Source: Bradyrhizobium agreste
GTDB taxonomy: Bacteria; Pseudomonadota; Alphaproteobacteria; Rhizobiales; Xanthobacteraceae
Length of the DNA: 49,382 nt
Direction: 5' to 3'
NCBI RefSeq assembly: GCF_016031625.1
Contig: NZ_JACCHP010000034.1
Coordinates: 1-49,382, forward strand
Shown piece by piece: positions 25,886 through 35,623 of the stretch. A program made the position numbers and the translations under genes. Each line of letters starts with the position of its first letter. Within the stretch, counting starts at the first letter, position 1. The notes under the pieces were generated by a model. It did not search any database. It worked only from the letters and a program-made list of their open reading frames with translations, and was not told the origin of the DNA.

Positions 25886-28027
25886 ATGGTCGACGTCACC
25901 GCGGGACAGGGCGTAGGCAACGCGAAACCCGGAATCCCCTCCCTCAACGACATCGTCACTGTCCTCAAGCGCGGCGACATCGCGCTGGCGCTCGGCATCC
26001 TCACCATTCTGGTGGTGCTGATCCTGCCCCTGCCCGCGATCGTGCTGGACCTGTTTCTGGCGATCTCGATCACGCTCTCGATCCTGATCCTGATGACCTC
26101 GCTGTTCATCCAGGCGCCGCTCGAATTCTCCGCCTTTCCGACCATCCTGCTGATCTCGACCATGCTGCGCCTGTCGCTCAACATGGCATCGACCCGACTG
26201 ATCCTGTCACACGGGCACGAAGGCACGGCTGCGGCCGGTCACGTCATCGAGGCCTTCGGCAACTTCGTGATGGGCGGCAATTTCGTCATCGGCATCATCG
26301 TGTTCGCCATCCTGATCATCGTCAACTTCGTCGTCATCACCAAGGGTTCGGGCCGCATCGCCGAAGTCGCCGCGCGCTTCCACCTCGACGCCATGCCCGG
26401 CAAGCAGATGGCGATCGACGCCGACCTCTCCGCCGGCCTGATCGACGAGAAGGTCGCCAAGGAGCGGCGCAAGGAGCTGGAGGACGAGAGCGGCTTCTTC
26501 GGCGCCATGGACGGTGCCTCCAAGTTCGTCCGGGGCGATGCCATCGCCGGCCTCCTGATCGTCTTCATCAACGTCGTCGGCGGCATGATCATCGGCGTCG
26601 CGCAGCAGGGCATGTCCTTTGCCGATGCGGGGCGCAGCTACACGCTGCTGACCGTCGGTGACGGCCTCGTCACCCAGGTGCCGGCGCTGATCGTCTCGAC
26701 CGCGGCCGGCCTGCTCGTCTCCAAGGCCGGCGTCTCCGGCGCCGCCGACAAGGCGCTGATGAAGCAGTTTTCCGGCTATCCGCAGGCGCTGGCGATGTCC
26801 TCGGCGGTGATGCTGGTGCTGGCGGCACTGCCGGGCATTCCGACCCTTCCCTTCCTCGCGCTCGGCGCCGGCGCCGGCGCGCTGGCCTGGCACGCCCGCA
26901 ACCACAAGAAAACAGCCGTCAAGGCCGAGCAGGCCGCCATGGCCGCACCCGCTCCGGGAACGCCGGGTGCGCCGGGCGCTGCCGCGACGGAGGAGCCGAT
27001 CTCGGCTGCACTCAAGATCGACGACCTCAAGATCGAGCTCGGCTACGCCCTGCTGCCGCTGGTCAACGGCCCCGACGGCACCGACCGCCTCACCGAGCAG
27101 ATCAAGGCGCTGCGCCGCTCGCTCGCGATCGAGATGGGTTTTGTGATGCCGGCGGTGCGCATCCTCGACAACGTCCAGCTCGAGGCCAACACCTACATCA
27201 TCAAGATCAAGGAGGTCGACGCCGGCACCGGCAAGATCTGGCCGAACCAGTTCATGGTCATGGATCCCGGCGGCAGCCAGGTGCAGGTGCCCGGCATCCA
27301 CACCACCGAGCCGACCTTCGGCCTGCCCGCGACCTGGGTCGATGCCAGCCTCAAGGAAGAGGCCTCGCTCAAGGGCTACACCGTCGTTGATGCCGCGACC
27401 GTGCTCTCGACCCATCTCACCGAGCTGCTCAAGGCCAACATGTCGGACCTGTTGTCCTACGGCGAGGTGCAGAAGCTGCTCAAGGAGCTGCCGAAGGAGC
27501 AGAGCGAGCTGGTCAAGGACATCGTCCCGGGCCAGGTCACGGTCTCCGGCATCCAGCGCGTGCTGCAGCTCTTGCTCGCCGAGCGCATCTCGATCCGCGA
27601 TCTCTCCACCATCCTCGAAGGCATCGCGGATTCGCTCGCCTTCTCGCGCACCCCCGCAACCATGGTCGAGCACGTCCGCGCGCGGCTGGCGCGGCAGATC
27701 TGCGCGCAAAACACCTCGTACGCCGGCTACCTGCCGCTGATCGCGCTGTCGGCGAAATGGGAGCAGGCTTTTGCCGAATCCATCATCGGCCAGGGCGAGG
27801 AGCGCAGCCTTGCCATGCAGCCCTCGAAACTGTCGGAGTTCATGACCGCCGTGCGCGAGGCCTTCGAGCGCGCCGCCCGCGAAGGCGAGGCGCCGGTGCT
27901 GGTCACCTCCGCGGCCATTCGGCCCTTCGTGCGCTCCCTGGTGGAACGGTTCCGGGCCCAGACCACCGTGCTGTCACAGGCGGAAATCCACCCCAGGGCG
28001 AGGCTGAAAACGGTCGGAAGCATCTGA
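25886..28027 (+). CDS. flhA: Flagellar type III export protein FlhA
   Basis: A 713-residue integral membrane component of the flagellar export gate. About eight hydrophobic segments in the first 330 residues, with the FHIPEP-family signature RIAEVAARFHLDAMPGKQM and GDGLVTQVPALIVSTAAGLLV; a Pro/Ala linker; then a cytoplasmic domain from about 360 (LGYALLPLVNG, NQFMVMDPGG, VVDAATVLSTHL, LLSYGEVQKLL). The frame is open 102 nt further upstream, but ATG 25886 follows GGGGAGGCAG and gives the family length. It is not adjacent to flhB or other flagellar genes in this window; fliI and fliJ are about 12 kb away. Confidence 0.95.
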   Translation: MVDVTAGQGVGNAKPGIPSLNDIVTVLKRGDIALALGILTILVVLILPLPAIVLDLFLAISITLSILILMTSLFIQAPLEFSAFPTILLISTMLRLSLNMASTRLILSHGHEGTAAAGHVIEAFGNFVMGGNFVIGIIVFAILIIVNFVVITKGSGRIAEVAARFHLDAMPGKQMAIDADLSAGLIDEKVAKERRKELEDESGFFGAMDGASKFVRGDAIAGLLIVFINVVGGMIIGVAQQGMSFADAGRSYTLLTVGDGLVTQVPALIVSTAAGLLVSKAGVSGAADKALMKQFSGYPQALAMSSAVMLVLAALPGIPTLPFLALGAGAGALAWHARNHKKTAVKAEQAAMAAPAPGTPGAPGAAATEEPISAALKIDDLKIELGYALLPLVNGPDGTDRLTEQIKALRRSLAIEMGFVMPAVRILDNVQLEANTYIIKIKEVDAGTGKIWPNQFMVMDPGGSQVQVPGIHTTEPTFGLPATWVDASLKEEASLKGYTVVDAATVLSTHLTELLKANMSDLLSYGEVQKLLKELPKEQSELVKDIVPGQVTVSGIQRVLQLLLAERISIRDLSTILEGIADSLAFSRTPATMVEHVRARLARQICAQNTSYAGYLPLIALSAKWEQAFAESIIGQGEERSLAMQPSKLSEFMTAVREAFERAAREGEAPVLVTSAAIRPFVRSLVERFRAQTTVLSQAEIHPRARLKTVGSI

Positions 28028-28321
28028 TTTGGCTTAAGAAGCCGTGTGTTTTTCAGCCACAGGCAAATGGTTTTTGAGTTCCTGGCGCCTTGTCGACCAG
28101 AGGTCCAAGAGTCGAGCGGCAGGCACATTACATCTTTGAAATAATTATACAAAAGAACGGTCAAGGGTCGCCTTCGATCGCGATCTTTCACGTCCTATCA
28201 CGCCCTTGTGATGGCCTCTTGGGAACGAATCCGGCCAATACTAGGTTGTTGGGCACCGGAAGCATGAACCTGCCTGAAACGGTCGGCGACTACTTCGGGT
28301 AGATGGCGGCAGGAGGCTTCC

Positions 28322-28522
28322 ATGAACCACTCGATCTACAGCGCAGATCGCGCGACCCATTTGAAGATTGTGGTCGTCGCCCTCGTCGCAGGGATCGCGG
28401 TGGCTGGCCTCGGCATCACGGCACGCTCGGGTTCGGATGAAGGCCTGACCCAGACCGCCCGCGTCATCAAGGCCGGCAAGCCGGTCGTTGTCACCAGTTC
28501 GAATGCGAACCTCGTTCGCTAA
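28322..28522 (+). CDS. Small single-span membrane protein
   Basis: A 66-residue protein with a strong GGAGG 6-8 nt before ATG. One hydrophobic helix (HLKIVVVALVAGIAVAGLGITA, residues 15-36), then a short periplasmic or cytoplasmic tail ending GKPVVVTSSNANLVR. I recall similar short proteins as conserved hypotheticals in Bradyrhizobium, but no function is known. Monocistronic, about 300 nt downstream of flhA. Confidence 0.65.
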   Translation: MNHSIYSADRATHLKIVVVALVAGIAVAGLGITARSGSDEGLTQTARVIKAGKPVVVTSSNANLVR

Positions 28523-28620
28523 GGAGATCTGACGAGTTTTGTGAATTCACGCGGCTCTTTACCAGCCCCCCAAAGTCGCCACGTGGATATGTAGACGACC
28601 CCAACCCCAAGTCGACTACA

Positions 28621-28649
28621 GAAAGCGCCCGCCCCCCACGGGCGCTTTC
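28621..28649. terminator. Strong hairpin, probable terminator
   Basis: Perfect 11-bp stem GAAAGCGCCCG (28621-28631) / CGGGCGCTTTC (28639-28649), loop CCCCCCA. TTTC is within the descending stem and no long T-run follows. It lies about 100 nt after the 66-residue gene. Confidence 0.55.
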
Positions 28650-28720
28650 GCATGTCTGGGGGTCTCGTCATTTGCGGGAGCACCCGCCAAACCCATCGAA
28701 CCCACCAGTCGCCCCCGCGC

Positions 28721-28852
28721 GTCCCGGACGCGCTGCAACGCTCCTCGCGTTGCTGCGCAGAGCCGGGACCCAGCAGGCCCCACTCACTCCGATGCATGGG
28801 CCCCGGCTCTGCAGCGCATCGTCAAAGAGACGCTGCGCTGCGTCCGGGGCAC
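28721..28852. repeat. Palindromic repeat, GTCCCGGACGCGCTGC type
   Basis: Left part GTCCCGGACGCGCTGC (28721-28736) is echoed inversely by GCGCTGCGTCCGGGGC at 28835-28850, and an inner pair GCAGAGCCGGGACC / CCCCGGCTCTGC encloses the centre. This long imperfect inverted repeat has the form of a widespread Bradyrhizobium intergenic element (recalled). Confidence 0.65.
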
Positions 28853-28877
28853 AAGAAGTGCGGATGCATCGCATGCA

Positions 28878-28932
28878 GAGCCTCGAAGGATGCACGGCCG
28901 AGATGCAGCTGGGCCGTTGCCCTTCGAGGCTC
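28878..28932. repeat. Palindromic repeat, GAGCCTCGAAGG type
   Basis: Perfect 12-bp arms GAGCCTCGAAGG (28878-28889) and CCTTCGAGGCTC (28921-28932), with inner CACGGCC / GGGCCGT complementarity. It directly follows the previous repeat, so two different families are stacked. Confidence 0.65.
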
Positions 28933-29097
28933 GCTCGCGCTGCTGCGCAACGCGAATCGCACCTCAGGGTGACGGCGAGGAATTGGTGCTCGCGGCACCG
29001 TTCGATATCGATCTTCAGATAACGGACACACCTTCGCATCCTCGCGGCTCATCATGCCCGAGCTTTGCTTGATCTCTTCACCCTCAATTGAAAGAGG

Positions 29098-29226
29098 GCG
29101 CAGGGAAGACCGGGAGCCCGCTGGCACCCGAGGTCCACTGTGCGGAATCTGCGTGGTGAGAAGCTGCACAGCGGCATAATACAGCATAATACAGGTGTAG
29201 CCAGGACATCCCGGCCTTCCCTGCGC
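29098..29226. repeat. Inverted repeat flanking a 97-nt core
   Basis: Arms GCGCAGGGAAGACCGG (29098-29113) and CCGGCCTTCCCTGCGC (29211-29226) pair at 15 of 16 positions. The core contains two copies of GCATAATACA (29174-29193). I recall this sequence type as a recurrent non-coding element of Bradyrhizobium; not verified. Confidence 0.55.
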
Positions 29227-30333
29227 AGTGGTTTGACGGCTTATGTCGCGCTCTCCCCGGGGAGCGATGCACTATTGCCCCCGTCGCCTTGCCGATGACT
29301 GACGCATGCACCCGGTCGGGCGACACGCATCACCACAAGACTTGGCGCACAGACCCCGGGCGCCAGGACCACACGATTTTGCCGTACGCCGATCACACCG
29401 GTCGTGTGCGCGACAGCCTTGCTCACGGTTGCCCGCCCTGCAAAAGCCCTTCGCGCCGATGTAACCAACGCCCACCGCCGCCCGGCCCGCGTTCGTGACG
29501 ATCGCGATACGCCCCTCTTCCTTGGGCCGGGTTGCGCGACATATACGCCATTTCCGAATTTCGGTAAAGTGGAATGTTTTCGGCGACCCGGCTTGACCTG
29601 GTGGTGGGTGTTTCGCGCGTCGGACGCCGCAAGAGCTTGTGTGCTTTCCCTAGGAACTGAGGGCGGCTCCGCGGGACCGCAACACTGTGCGTGCTGCACC
29701 GTCATGTCGCTGAACCGAGAGCTGACTTTGCGGGACCGGGGGAAGCAACGCGGGCAAAGGGCCAACAGCAGACATTGGCCGGCAGACGCCTGCGTGGGGG
29801 CAGGAGCGAAAATGTCCAAGCTCACTCAGTTTGTACTTTCGCTCAAATTGAGACCGCGTCCGATATTGGCTCCGTTTTCAATCAGGCATGTGGAAACTCG
29901 CAAGCTTCTTCAGAGGCGCTGAGATGAAGGGAGGCCCTTAGGATGAGCAATGGCTGACGGCATGGTCTCGAAACCACCTCGACCGATGTTAGCGTTTCTC
30001 TGCAGCTCTGTTCCTTCATGGAACTACATCTGCCCGCGACGTTTCGACCTTCGAAAGGTTTCAAGTTGAAAAAAGATAAATTTGCTGCTTCACTTCCTGT
30101 GTGGCTGGTGATCCATCTTTTGCTGTCGTCGCAAGCGCAAACAGGACGATGATCGGCTTATGCGTTAATTGCCGCTATCAATTTTCGATCTGGCGAATGC
30201 TGCGCAGCAATTCCGATAGTGCTGGGAGGGCGATCGCGAATGTCCTCGGTAGAACGATCTAAAACAAAATAAATGCATCCGGGACCTAAACGTGTTTCCG
30301 CAATCTTCCTTGCGCTAGGGAAGGAGTAGCGCC

Positions 30334-30489
30334 ATGACCACCCTTGATAACTCGCCGACCGGTTGCCCTCAAGGTGACCGGCTAGTACTCGTCACTGCAG
30401 ATGGACAGTTGCTGTGTCCTGTACCTTGCAGTCCGACGACCCCCGTTTGTCTAAACGAGTTTAGGAAAAGCATCGGGACCATACTGTGA
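30334..30489 (+). CDS. Hypothetical 51-residue protein with strong ribosome site
   Basis: Small ORF ATG 30334 to TGA 30487-30489. AAGGAG lies 8 nt upstream, the best ribosome site in the region. The product starts MTTLDNSPTGCPQGDRLVLV and has four Cys (one near residue 11, then CP, PC and VC) and a Leu/Val-rich middle without signal peptide. No family recognised. It is 165 nt upstream of the NarL-like regulator gene in the same direction, and could be its partner or a leader. Confidence 0.45.
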   Translation: MTTLDNSPTGCPQGDRLVLVTADGQLLCPVPCSPTTPVCLNEFRKSIGTIL

Positions 30490-30654
30490 TGCGACAACAC
30501 GGTACTGCGTGCCTGGACGAGATCGACATCGGAAGTGTTCAGCAACAATAGCGCCAACGCTCTCGTTTGATATTCGTCCGCGCAGGAATGCAAGGTCCTC
30601 GGGTCGGGCCGTCGTTCGAACTACAATTAGTTTCAGCGTTCGTAGAGATGCGTC

Positions 30655-31464
30655 ATGCGTACCAAATTCGACCGATCTCATTTCATTGAACCGGTTGTGT
30701 CGTTTGAACAAGACGGCGCCTATGGCTCCAAACGGCTCCCGAGTGGTGAATTGGCCACTCTTGTTATTGCCACCCACGACGACATCGCAGGAGCCGGAAT
30801 CGAGGCTCTTTTGCAAGCGAGCGGCCATAAGGTCGTCGCGCGCTGCCCCTCCCAAGATGAACTCCTGCGCTCCTTGAACACCCATCATCCGAATATTGTT
30901 CTGCTCACAGAAGCCATCGTCCAGCACGAGACCGCGAAAACAGTTTCAGAACTGCGAGCCCACAGCACTTCCGTTTCGATCATCCTTCTGCTTGAGGAGC
31001 GCGACGCGATAATGGCTGCGGACCTGCTGAAGCCTGACGTGGACGGGATTCTACTGAGCGGCGCTCGCGCCAGCAGTTTGATCGATTGTGTCCAGAGCGT
31101 GTCCCGCGGCCGGAAATGGGTTGACCCTAACCTGTTGCACCATCTAGCAAGCGCTGAACGGTCCTCACCGATGACAACTAACCTGACATTGCGCGAAACC
31201 GATATCGTGCACCTCCTATTGCGAGGCTTGCGCAACAAGGAGATCGCCAGCAAGCTCGGTTTGTCGGAAGGCACCGTGAAGATGCGCTTGCATCACATCT
31301 ACGGGAAACTTCACGTCGGCGGCAGAACGCAGTTGGCGATGTGCATTACAGGAGCACGCGCGGCGCCAGAATTGGGCACTGGAGGGCGCCGCGACGGGGA
31401 GCCCGCTATTTGGGATTCTGCGGCTGCAGCAAGGCTCAGAGGAAAGAAGTCGACCCAACTTTAA
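30655..31464 (+). CDS. NarL/LuxR-type regulator with degenerate receiver
   Basis: A 269-residue regulator. Residues 35-145 have the layout of a receiver domain (VIATHDD with D42/D43, then HHPNIVLLTEAIV), but the phospho-acceptor Asp is replaced by Thr (T85) and the conserved Lys by Ser (S135 in GILLSGARA). The C-terminal GerE/LuxR HTH at 177-230 is canonical (LTLRETDIVHLLLRGLRNKEIASKLGLSEGTVKMRLHHIYGKL). It is thus expected to work without phosphorylation. No sensor kinase gene lies beside it. It converges on the exporter operon at 31487-35125, 22 nt away, so a link to that operon is possible but unproven. Ribosome site weak. Confidence 0.85.
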   Translation: MRTKFDRSHFIEPVVSFEQDGAYGSKRLPSGELATLVIATHDDIAGAGIEALLQASGHKVVARCPSQDELLRSLNTHHPNIVLLTEAIVQHETAKTVSELRAHSTSVSIILLLEERDAIMAADLLKPDVDGILLSGARASSLIDCVQSVSRGRKWVDPNLLHHLASAERSSPMTTNLTLRETDIVHLLLRGLRNKEIASKLGLSEGTVKMRLHHIYGKLHVGGRTQLAMCITGARAAPELGTGGRRDGEPAIWDSAAAARLRGKKSTQL

Positions 31465-31486
31465 GCCATCTGCAATTTGATCGGGA

Positions 31487-32718
<1,232 letters not shown>

Positions 32719-32722
<4 letters not shown>

Positions 32723-33420
32723 GCGGCGGCCCGGATGTTTTGGTTCAGATCGTCGGACACTACTCTGCCGTCCTTGAAGTGGATCACCCGACGTGCATAG
32801 CGGGCAACCTCGGCGTCGTGCGTCACGACGATCACCGTGAGCCCGCCCTCGTTGAGACGGACCAGAGTGGCCATGATCTCATCGGAAGTCACCGAGTCGA
32901 GCGCACCAGTGGGCTCGTCGGCGAGCAGAAGAAGCGGCTGGTTCACCAGGGCGCGGGCTATGGCGACCCGTTGCTGTTGTCCGCCGGACAATTGCGAGGG
33001 GCGATGGTGCTCGCGGTCCGAGAGGCCGACCTGCGCCAGGACCTCGCGCGCCCGGCGCGTGCGTTCGCGCCATCCGATGCCGGCATAAACCATCGGAAGC
33101 TCGACGTTTTCGAGCGCCGTCGCCCGCGCCAGCAGATTGAACTGCTGGAACACGAAGCCGACGCTCGTGTTGCGGACCGCCGCTAACTTGTTGCTCGACA
33201 GGCGCAGCACGTCCTGTCCAGCGAGGTGATAAGTGCCGCTGCTGGGGGCGTCGAGGCAGCCGAGAAGGTTCATCAATGTCGACTTGCCGGAGCCCGACGA
33301 GCCCATGACGGCGACGAATTCACCCCTGTCGATGGCGAGCGATATGCCCCGGAGCGCTGGCACCGCCGTCTGGCCGAGCATATAGGTTTTTGTCAGATCC
33401 GAGACGGCCACCAGCGCCAT
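32719..33420 (-). CDS. MacB/LolD-type ABC transporter ATP-binding protein
   Basis: A 233-residue ATPase: Walker A GSSGSGKS (40-47), Q-loop VFQQFNLL, signature LSGGQ (144-148), Walker B LLLADEP (164-170) and switch His in VVTHDAEVARYA. It belongs to the MacB/LolD/FtsE group by its length and the LNEGGLTVIVVTHD segment. The start codon directly follows the adaptor stop; the stop overlaps the permease start, so the three genes form one translationally coupled unit. Confidence 0.93.
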
Positions 33421-34800
33421 CTACATGCTCCCGATGATCCGTCGCGTGATGGTGGGCGTCGGTTCTCGCTGGTCGACCCCGACGATGACCTGCTCAACTG
33501 GCTCGGTGATGGAGATCTCGACCATGCTGCCGTCCGACAGCCCCACTCGAACCGGAACCGGCCTCGGCCGCTGATTCTCTCCCAAGGTCCAGAGGTGGGA
33601 AGCTTCCGGTCCGCGCTCTCCGGCTGGGGTAAAGCGCAACGCGGCGACCGGCACCTTATGCACGTTCGTGTGGGCGTCGATGACGATGCGGGCGTTCGCC
33701 GTCATTCCAGGCATCAGAATCTTGTCCGGGTTCGGCGCGTCGGCCACCACCACGTAGGTGATCACGTTCTGCTTCTCGTGCGAGTCCTTGCGGATCTGCT
33801 TCACCTCGGCCCGGAACTCGCGTCCGGGGAAGCTGTCCACCGTGTAGATGACTGGCTGACCCTCACGGACCTTGCCGATGTCGGCCTCATCAACTGAGAT
33901 CTTGATCTGCATCTCGCGAAGATCCCGAGCCACGGTGAACAGCGTTTGGGTCTGCAAGGTGACGGTGACCTGCTGGCCCTCCTCGATAGTGCGTCCGATC
34001 ACTACTCCGTCGACGGGCGAGCGGATGTTGGTACGCTCCAGCTCGGTCTGCGCAGCCTTTACGGCCGCCCGCCTTTGCTGCACGACCGCGTTGGCATGAA
34101 TCACCTGCGCCTCGGCCGAGCGCCGCGCTGACTCGGCAGCCTGAGCGAGCGCGATGTTGGTGCGTTCGTCAGCCTCAGCCGACTTGTAGTTTTGTACCGC
34201 CATGTCGAACGCGGCCTGCGCCCTGGATAAGTCGACCTGCGAGATGTTGCCCGCCTTGGCCAAGGTAAGCTTGCGATCCAGTTCGCGCTGAGCCTCGGCG
34301 ACGACGATGCGCTCGCGCTCGATCACGAACCGCGCCCTCTCCATCACGGAGCCGGCGCTGGCGAGATCGGCGGCCGCCTTTTCCTGAACACGCTTCTGAA
34401 TCAGCACGGCCGCTTCGGCGACACTCAATTCGCTTTCCGCTTGCTCCAAAGCGATCTGGAAGCTGAGCGGATCGATCTGGGCGATCACGTCGCCCGGACG
34501 AACCTCGGTGTTGTAGTCCGCCAGGATGCGGAGCATCTGCCCGGATACCTGCGAGCTGACAAGGACGGTCGTGATGGCCGACAACGCGCCACTCGCGGTC
34601 ACGGTCGTGGCGATGTCCCCCCGACGAACCGGCGCAAGAAGGTATTTAGGACTTTCAGGAGGAGCGTCCGCCAACCATTCGGGGAGGTACTGCGCCGCTT
34701 GGGTCCAGGCAAAATCCCGCGCGTTCTCGGGGAAAATCCCCCGATTGTATGCCGCCGCCCCCAAACTGACGGCGACCAGAGATGCCAGCAGCAGCTTCAT
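33421..34800 (-). CDS. MacA-type periplasmic adaptor (membrane fusion protein)
   Basis: A 459-residue adaptor with an N-terminal anchor (KLLLASLVAVSLGAAAY). Segment order: barrel-sandwich lipoyl half (VTASGALSAITTVLVSSQVSGQ), long coiled coil (about 105-250, rich in Ala, Glu, Arg), second lipoyl half (RSPVDGVVIGRTIEEGQQV), beta-barrel and membrane-proximal domain (MPGMTANARIVID, VPVAALRFTP). These are features of MacA-like proteins. The partner outer membrane channel is not in this operon; the CusC-like gene at 21967 or a distant TolC could serve. No strong ribosome site; it follows an intercistronic hairpin downstream of the Thr-rich peptide gene. Confidence 0.9.
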   Translation of the reverse strand: MKLLLASLVAVSLGAAAYNRGIFPENARDFAWTQAAQYLPEWLADAPPESPKYLLAPVRRGDIATTVTASGALSAITTVLVSSQVSGQMLRILADYNTEVRPGDVIAQIDPLSFQIALEQAESELSVAEAAVLIQKRVQEKAAADLASAGSVMERARFVIERERIVVAEAQRELDRKLTLAKAGNISQVDLSRAQAAFDMAVQNYKSAEADERTNIALAQAAESARRSAEAQVIHANAVVQQRRAAVKAAQTELERTNIRSPVDGVVIGRTIEEGQQVTVTLQTQTLFTVARDLREMQIKISVDEADIGKVREGQPVIYTVDSFPGREFRAEVKQIRKDSHEKQNVITYVVVADAPNPDKILMPGMTANARIVIDAHTNVHKVPVAALRFTPAGERGPEASHLWTLGENQRPRPVPVRVGLSDGSMVEISITEPVEQVIVGVDQREPTPTITRRIIGSM

Positions 34801-34819
34801 GAGAGGAACTTCGCGAGCG

Positions 34820-34850
34820 GTCGGCGGCTCCTCCGGGAAGAGCCGCCGAC
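34820..34850 (-). promoter_or_regulatory. Intercistronic hairpin between secreted-peptide gene and exporter
   Basis: Perfect 11-bp inverted repeat GTCGGCGGCTC (34820-34830) / GAGCCGCCGAC (34840-34850), 9-nt loop, 15 nt after the stop of the 86-residue gene and 20 nt before the adaptor ATG. On the minus strand no T-run follows (CGCTCGC), so it is more likely a partial terminator or RNA-stabilising element than a full terminator. Confidence 0.6.
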
Positions 34851-34864
34851 TAAATTGCTAGGCC

Positions 34865-35125
34865 TTATTGCTTGGGCTTAGGCGTGTTCCCACCGGGGTT
34901 GGTTGTCGTTGAGGTAGTCGGTGTAGCGCCGGTATCCGAGTTACTGTTGCATGAAGACGTTTGGGTATTCGAGGTCGTGGTCGTCCAGCCGTTCGAAGGA
35001 TCATTGGTATTCGTCGTCGTGCACGTCTTGGTGCTGCCTGCGTGGGCGGCCGGCGAGAACCAGACTCCCCCGACTGCAGTCAATACGGCGAGGGTCGTTG
35101 CAACCGTCAGATTTCTGAGTGCCAT
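34865..35125 (-). CDS. Secreted Thr/Ser/Asn-rich small protein, putative exporter cargo
   Basis: An 86-residue protein with a Sec signal peptide (hydrophobic core TVATTLAVLTAVGGVWF, cleavage after PAAHA, about residue 29). The mature 57 residues are highly biased: about 20 Thr, 8 Ser and 8 Asn, two Cys (in KTCTTT and TSSCNS), one Trp, and a basic Pro/Lys tail (NTPKPKQ). It is low-complexity and probably disordered, but the pair of Cys could form a disulfide. AAAGGAG lies about 8 nt upstream of ATG 35125. It is the first gene of the adaptor-ATPase-permease operon. No family is recognised; cargo status is inferred from gene order only. An alternative is a surface or envelope-stress protein unrelated to export. 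Confidence 0.7.
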   Translation of the reverse strand: MALRNLTVATTLAVLTAVGGVWFSPAAHAGSTKTCTTTNTNDPSNGWTTTTSNTQTSSCNSNSDTGATPTTSTTTNPGGNTPKPKQ

Positions 35126-35623
35126 TGGATTGCTCCTTTAAGTGAGAGCTGGATTGCACGGTTCGATCTTCGGGAGAACATGCTTCGTGAGCAAGTCATC
35201 TTCGGATAAAATTGGGCCGTCGTTCGATATTAGTCGCTCGATAGCAATCGAAAGATATGACATGCGAGCCTGAGGGCCGTAGTGTCAGAGTGCGAGGCCA
35301 AGATCGTCGGCTGCGGGGCAGAGGTCAGCAATCGGACGCTCTTACGCATCACCGAGCCGATAGTGCTAACTGCGTTGTGCGGCGGAGGCGAAGCTTCTTA
35401 TGACGCTGGTGCATCTTCATGCGCTACGCCCACCATAGGGCCTGCGCCGGTCGGTTCGCCCGGATGTCCGGCTTCGAGTCATTTGCCGACCTCTCGGCAG
35501 CGAGCGGCACAATCGGCTCAGGAGCCCCGGAGCGGACAATGGCTGGCAGTCGCTCCGCCGCAGCCGACCGCGCCAACCCGTCGCCTTCGTTTCATCGCTC
35601 GCTTGGTGAACCTACGCGCCAGC
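35126..35623. other. Intergenic stretch holding the exporter-operon promoter
   Basis: About 500 bases between the NADH dehydrogenase end and the secreted-peptide gene; both are on the minus strand. The part nearest the peptide gene (35126-35250) is AT-richer and is the likely promoter region for the exporter operon. Open frames across 35282-35640 on the plus strand lack ribosome sites and run antisense into the neighbouring gene, so they are not credited. Confidence 0.45.

Larger units (their letters stand above)
28523..30333. other. Long repeat-rich non-coding stretch
   Basis: About 1.8 kb without a credible gene. From left: a hairpin at 28621-28649, a palindromic unit at 28721-28852, a second at 28878-28932, a unit with inverted arms at 29098-29226, then about 600 bases (29230-29830) with several overlapping long frames on both strands, then an AT-richer segment (29840-30333) that probably contains the promoter for the small ORF at 30334. 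The open frames (for example minus strand 29241-29825) are Arg/Ala/Gly-rich translations of GC-rich DNA and lack ribosome sites or domains. Confidence 0.6.

Noticed and set aside
26207..27709. 500-codon open frame antisense to flhA
   Set aside because: Composition typical of antisense GC-rich shadow; flhA signature motifs are on the other strand.
28090..28302. 70-codon open frame between flhA and the small membrane protein
   Set aside because: No ribosome site and no hydrophobic or domain pattern; likely chance. Its last 12 codons (from ATG 28264) could be a leader but nothing supports it.
29241..29825. 194-codon open frame on the minus strand in the repeat island
   Set aside because: No ribosome site, no domain, overlaps other frames of similar length on both strands, and lies in repeat-like DNA. 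I recall similar translations as recurrent mis-annotated hypotheticals.
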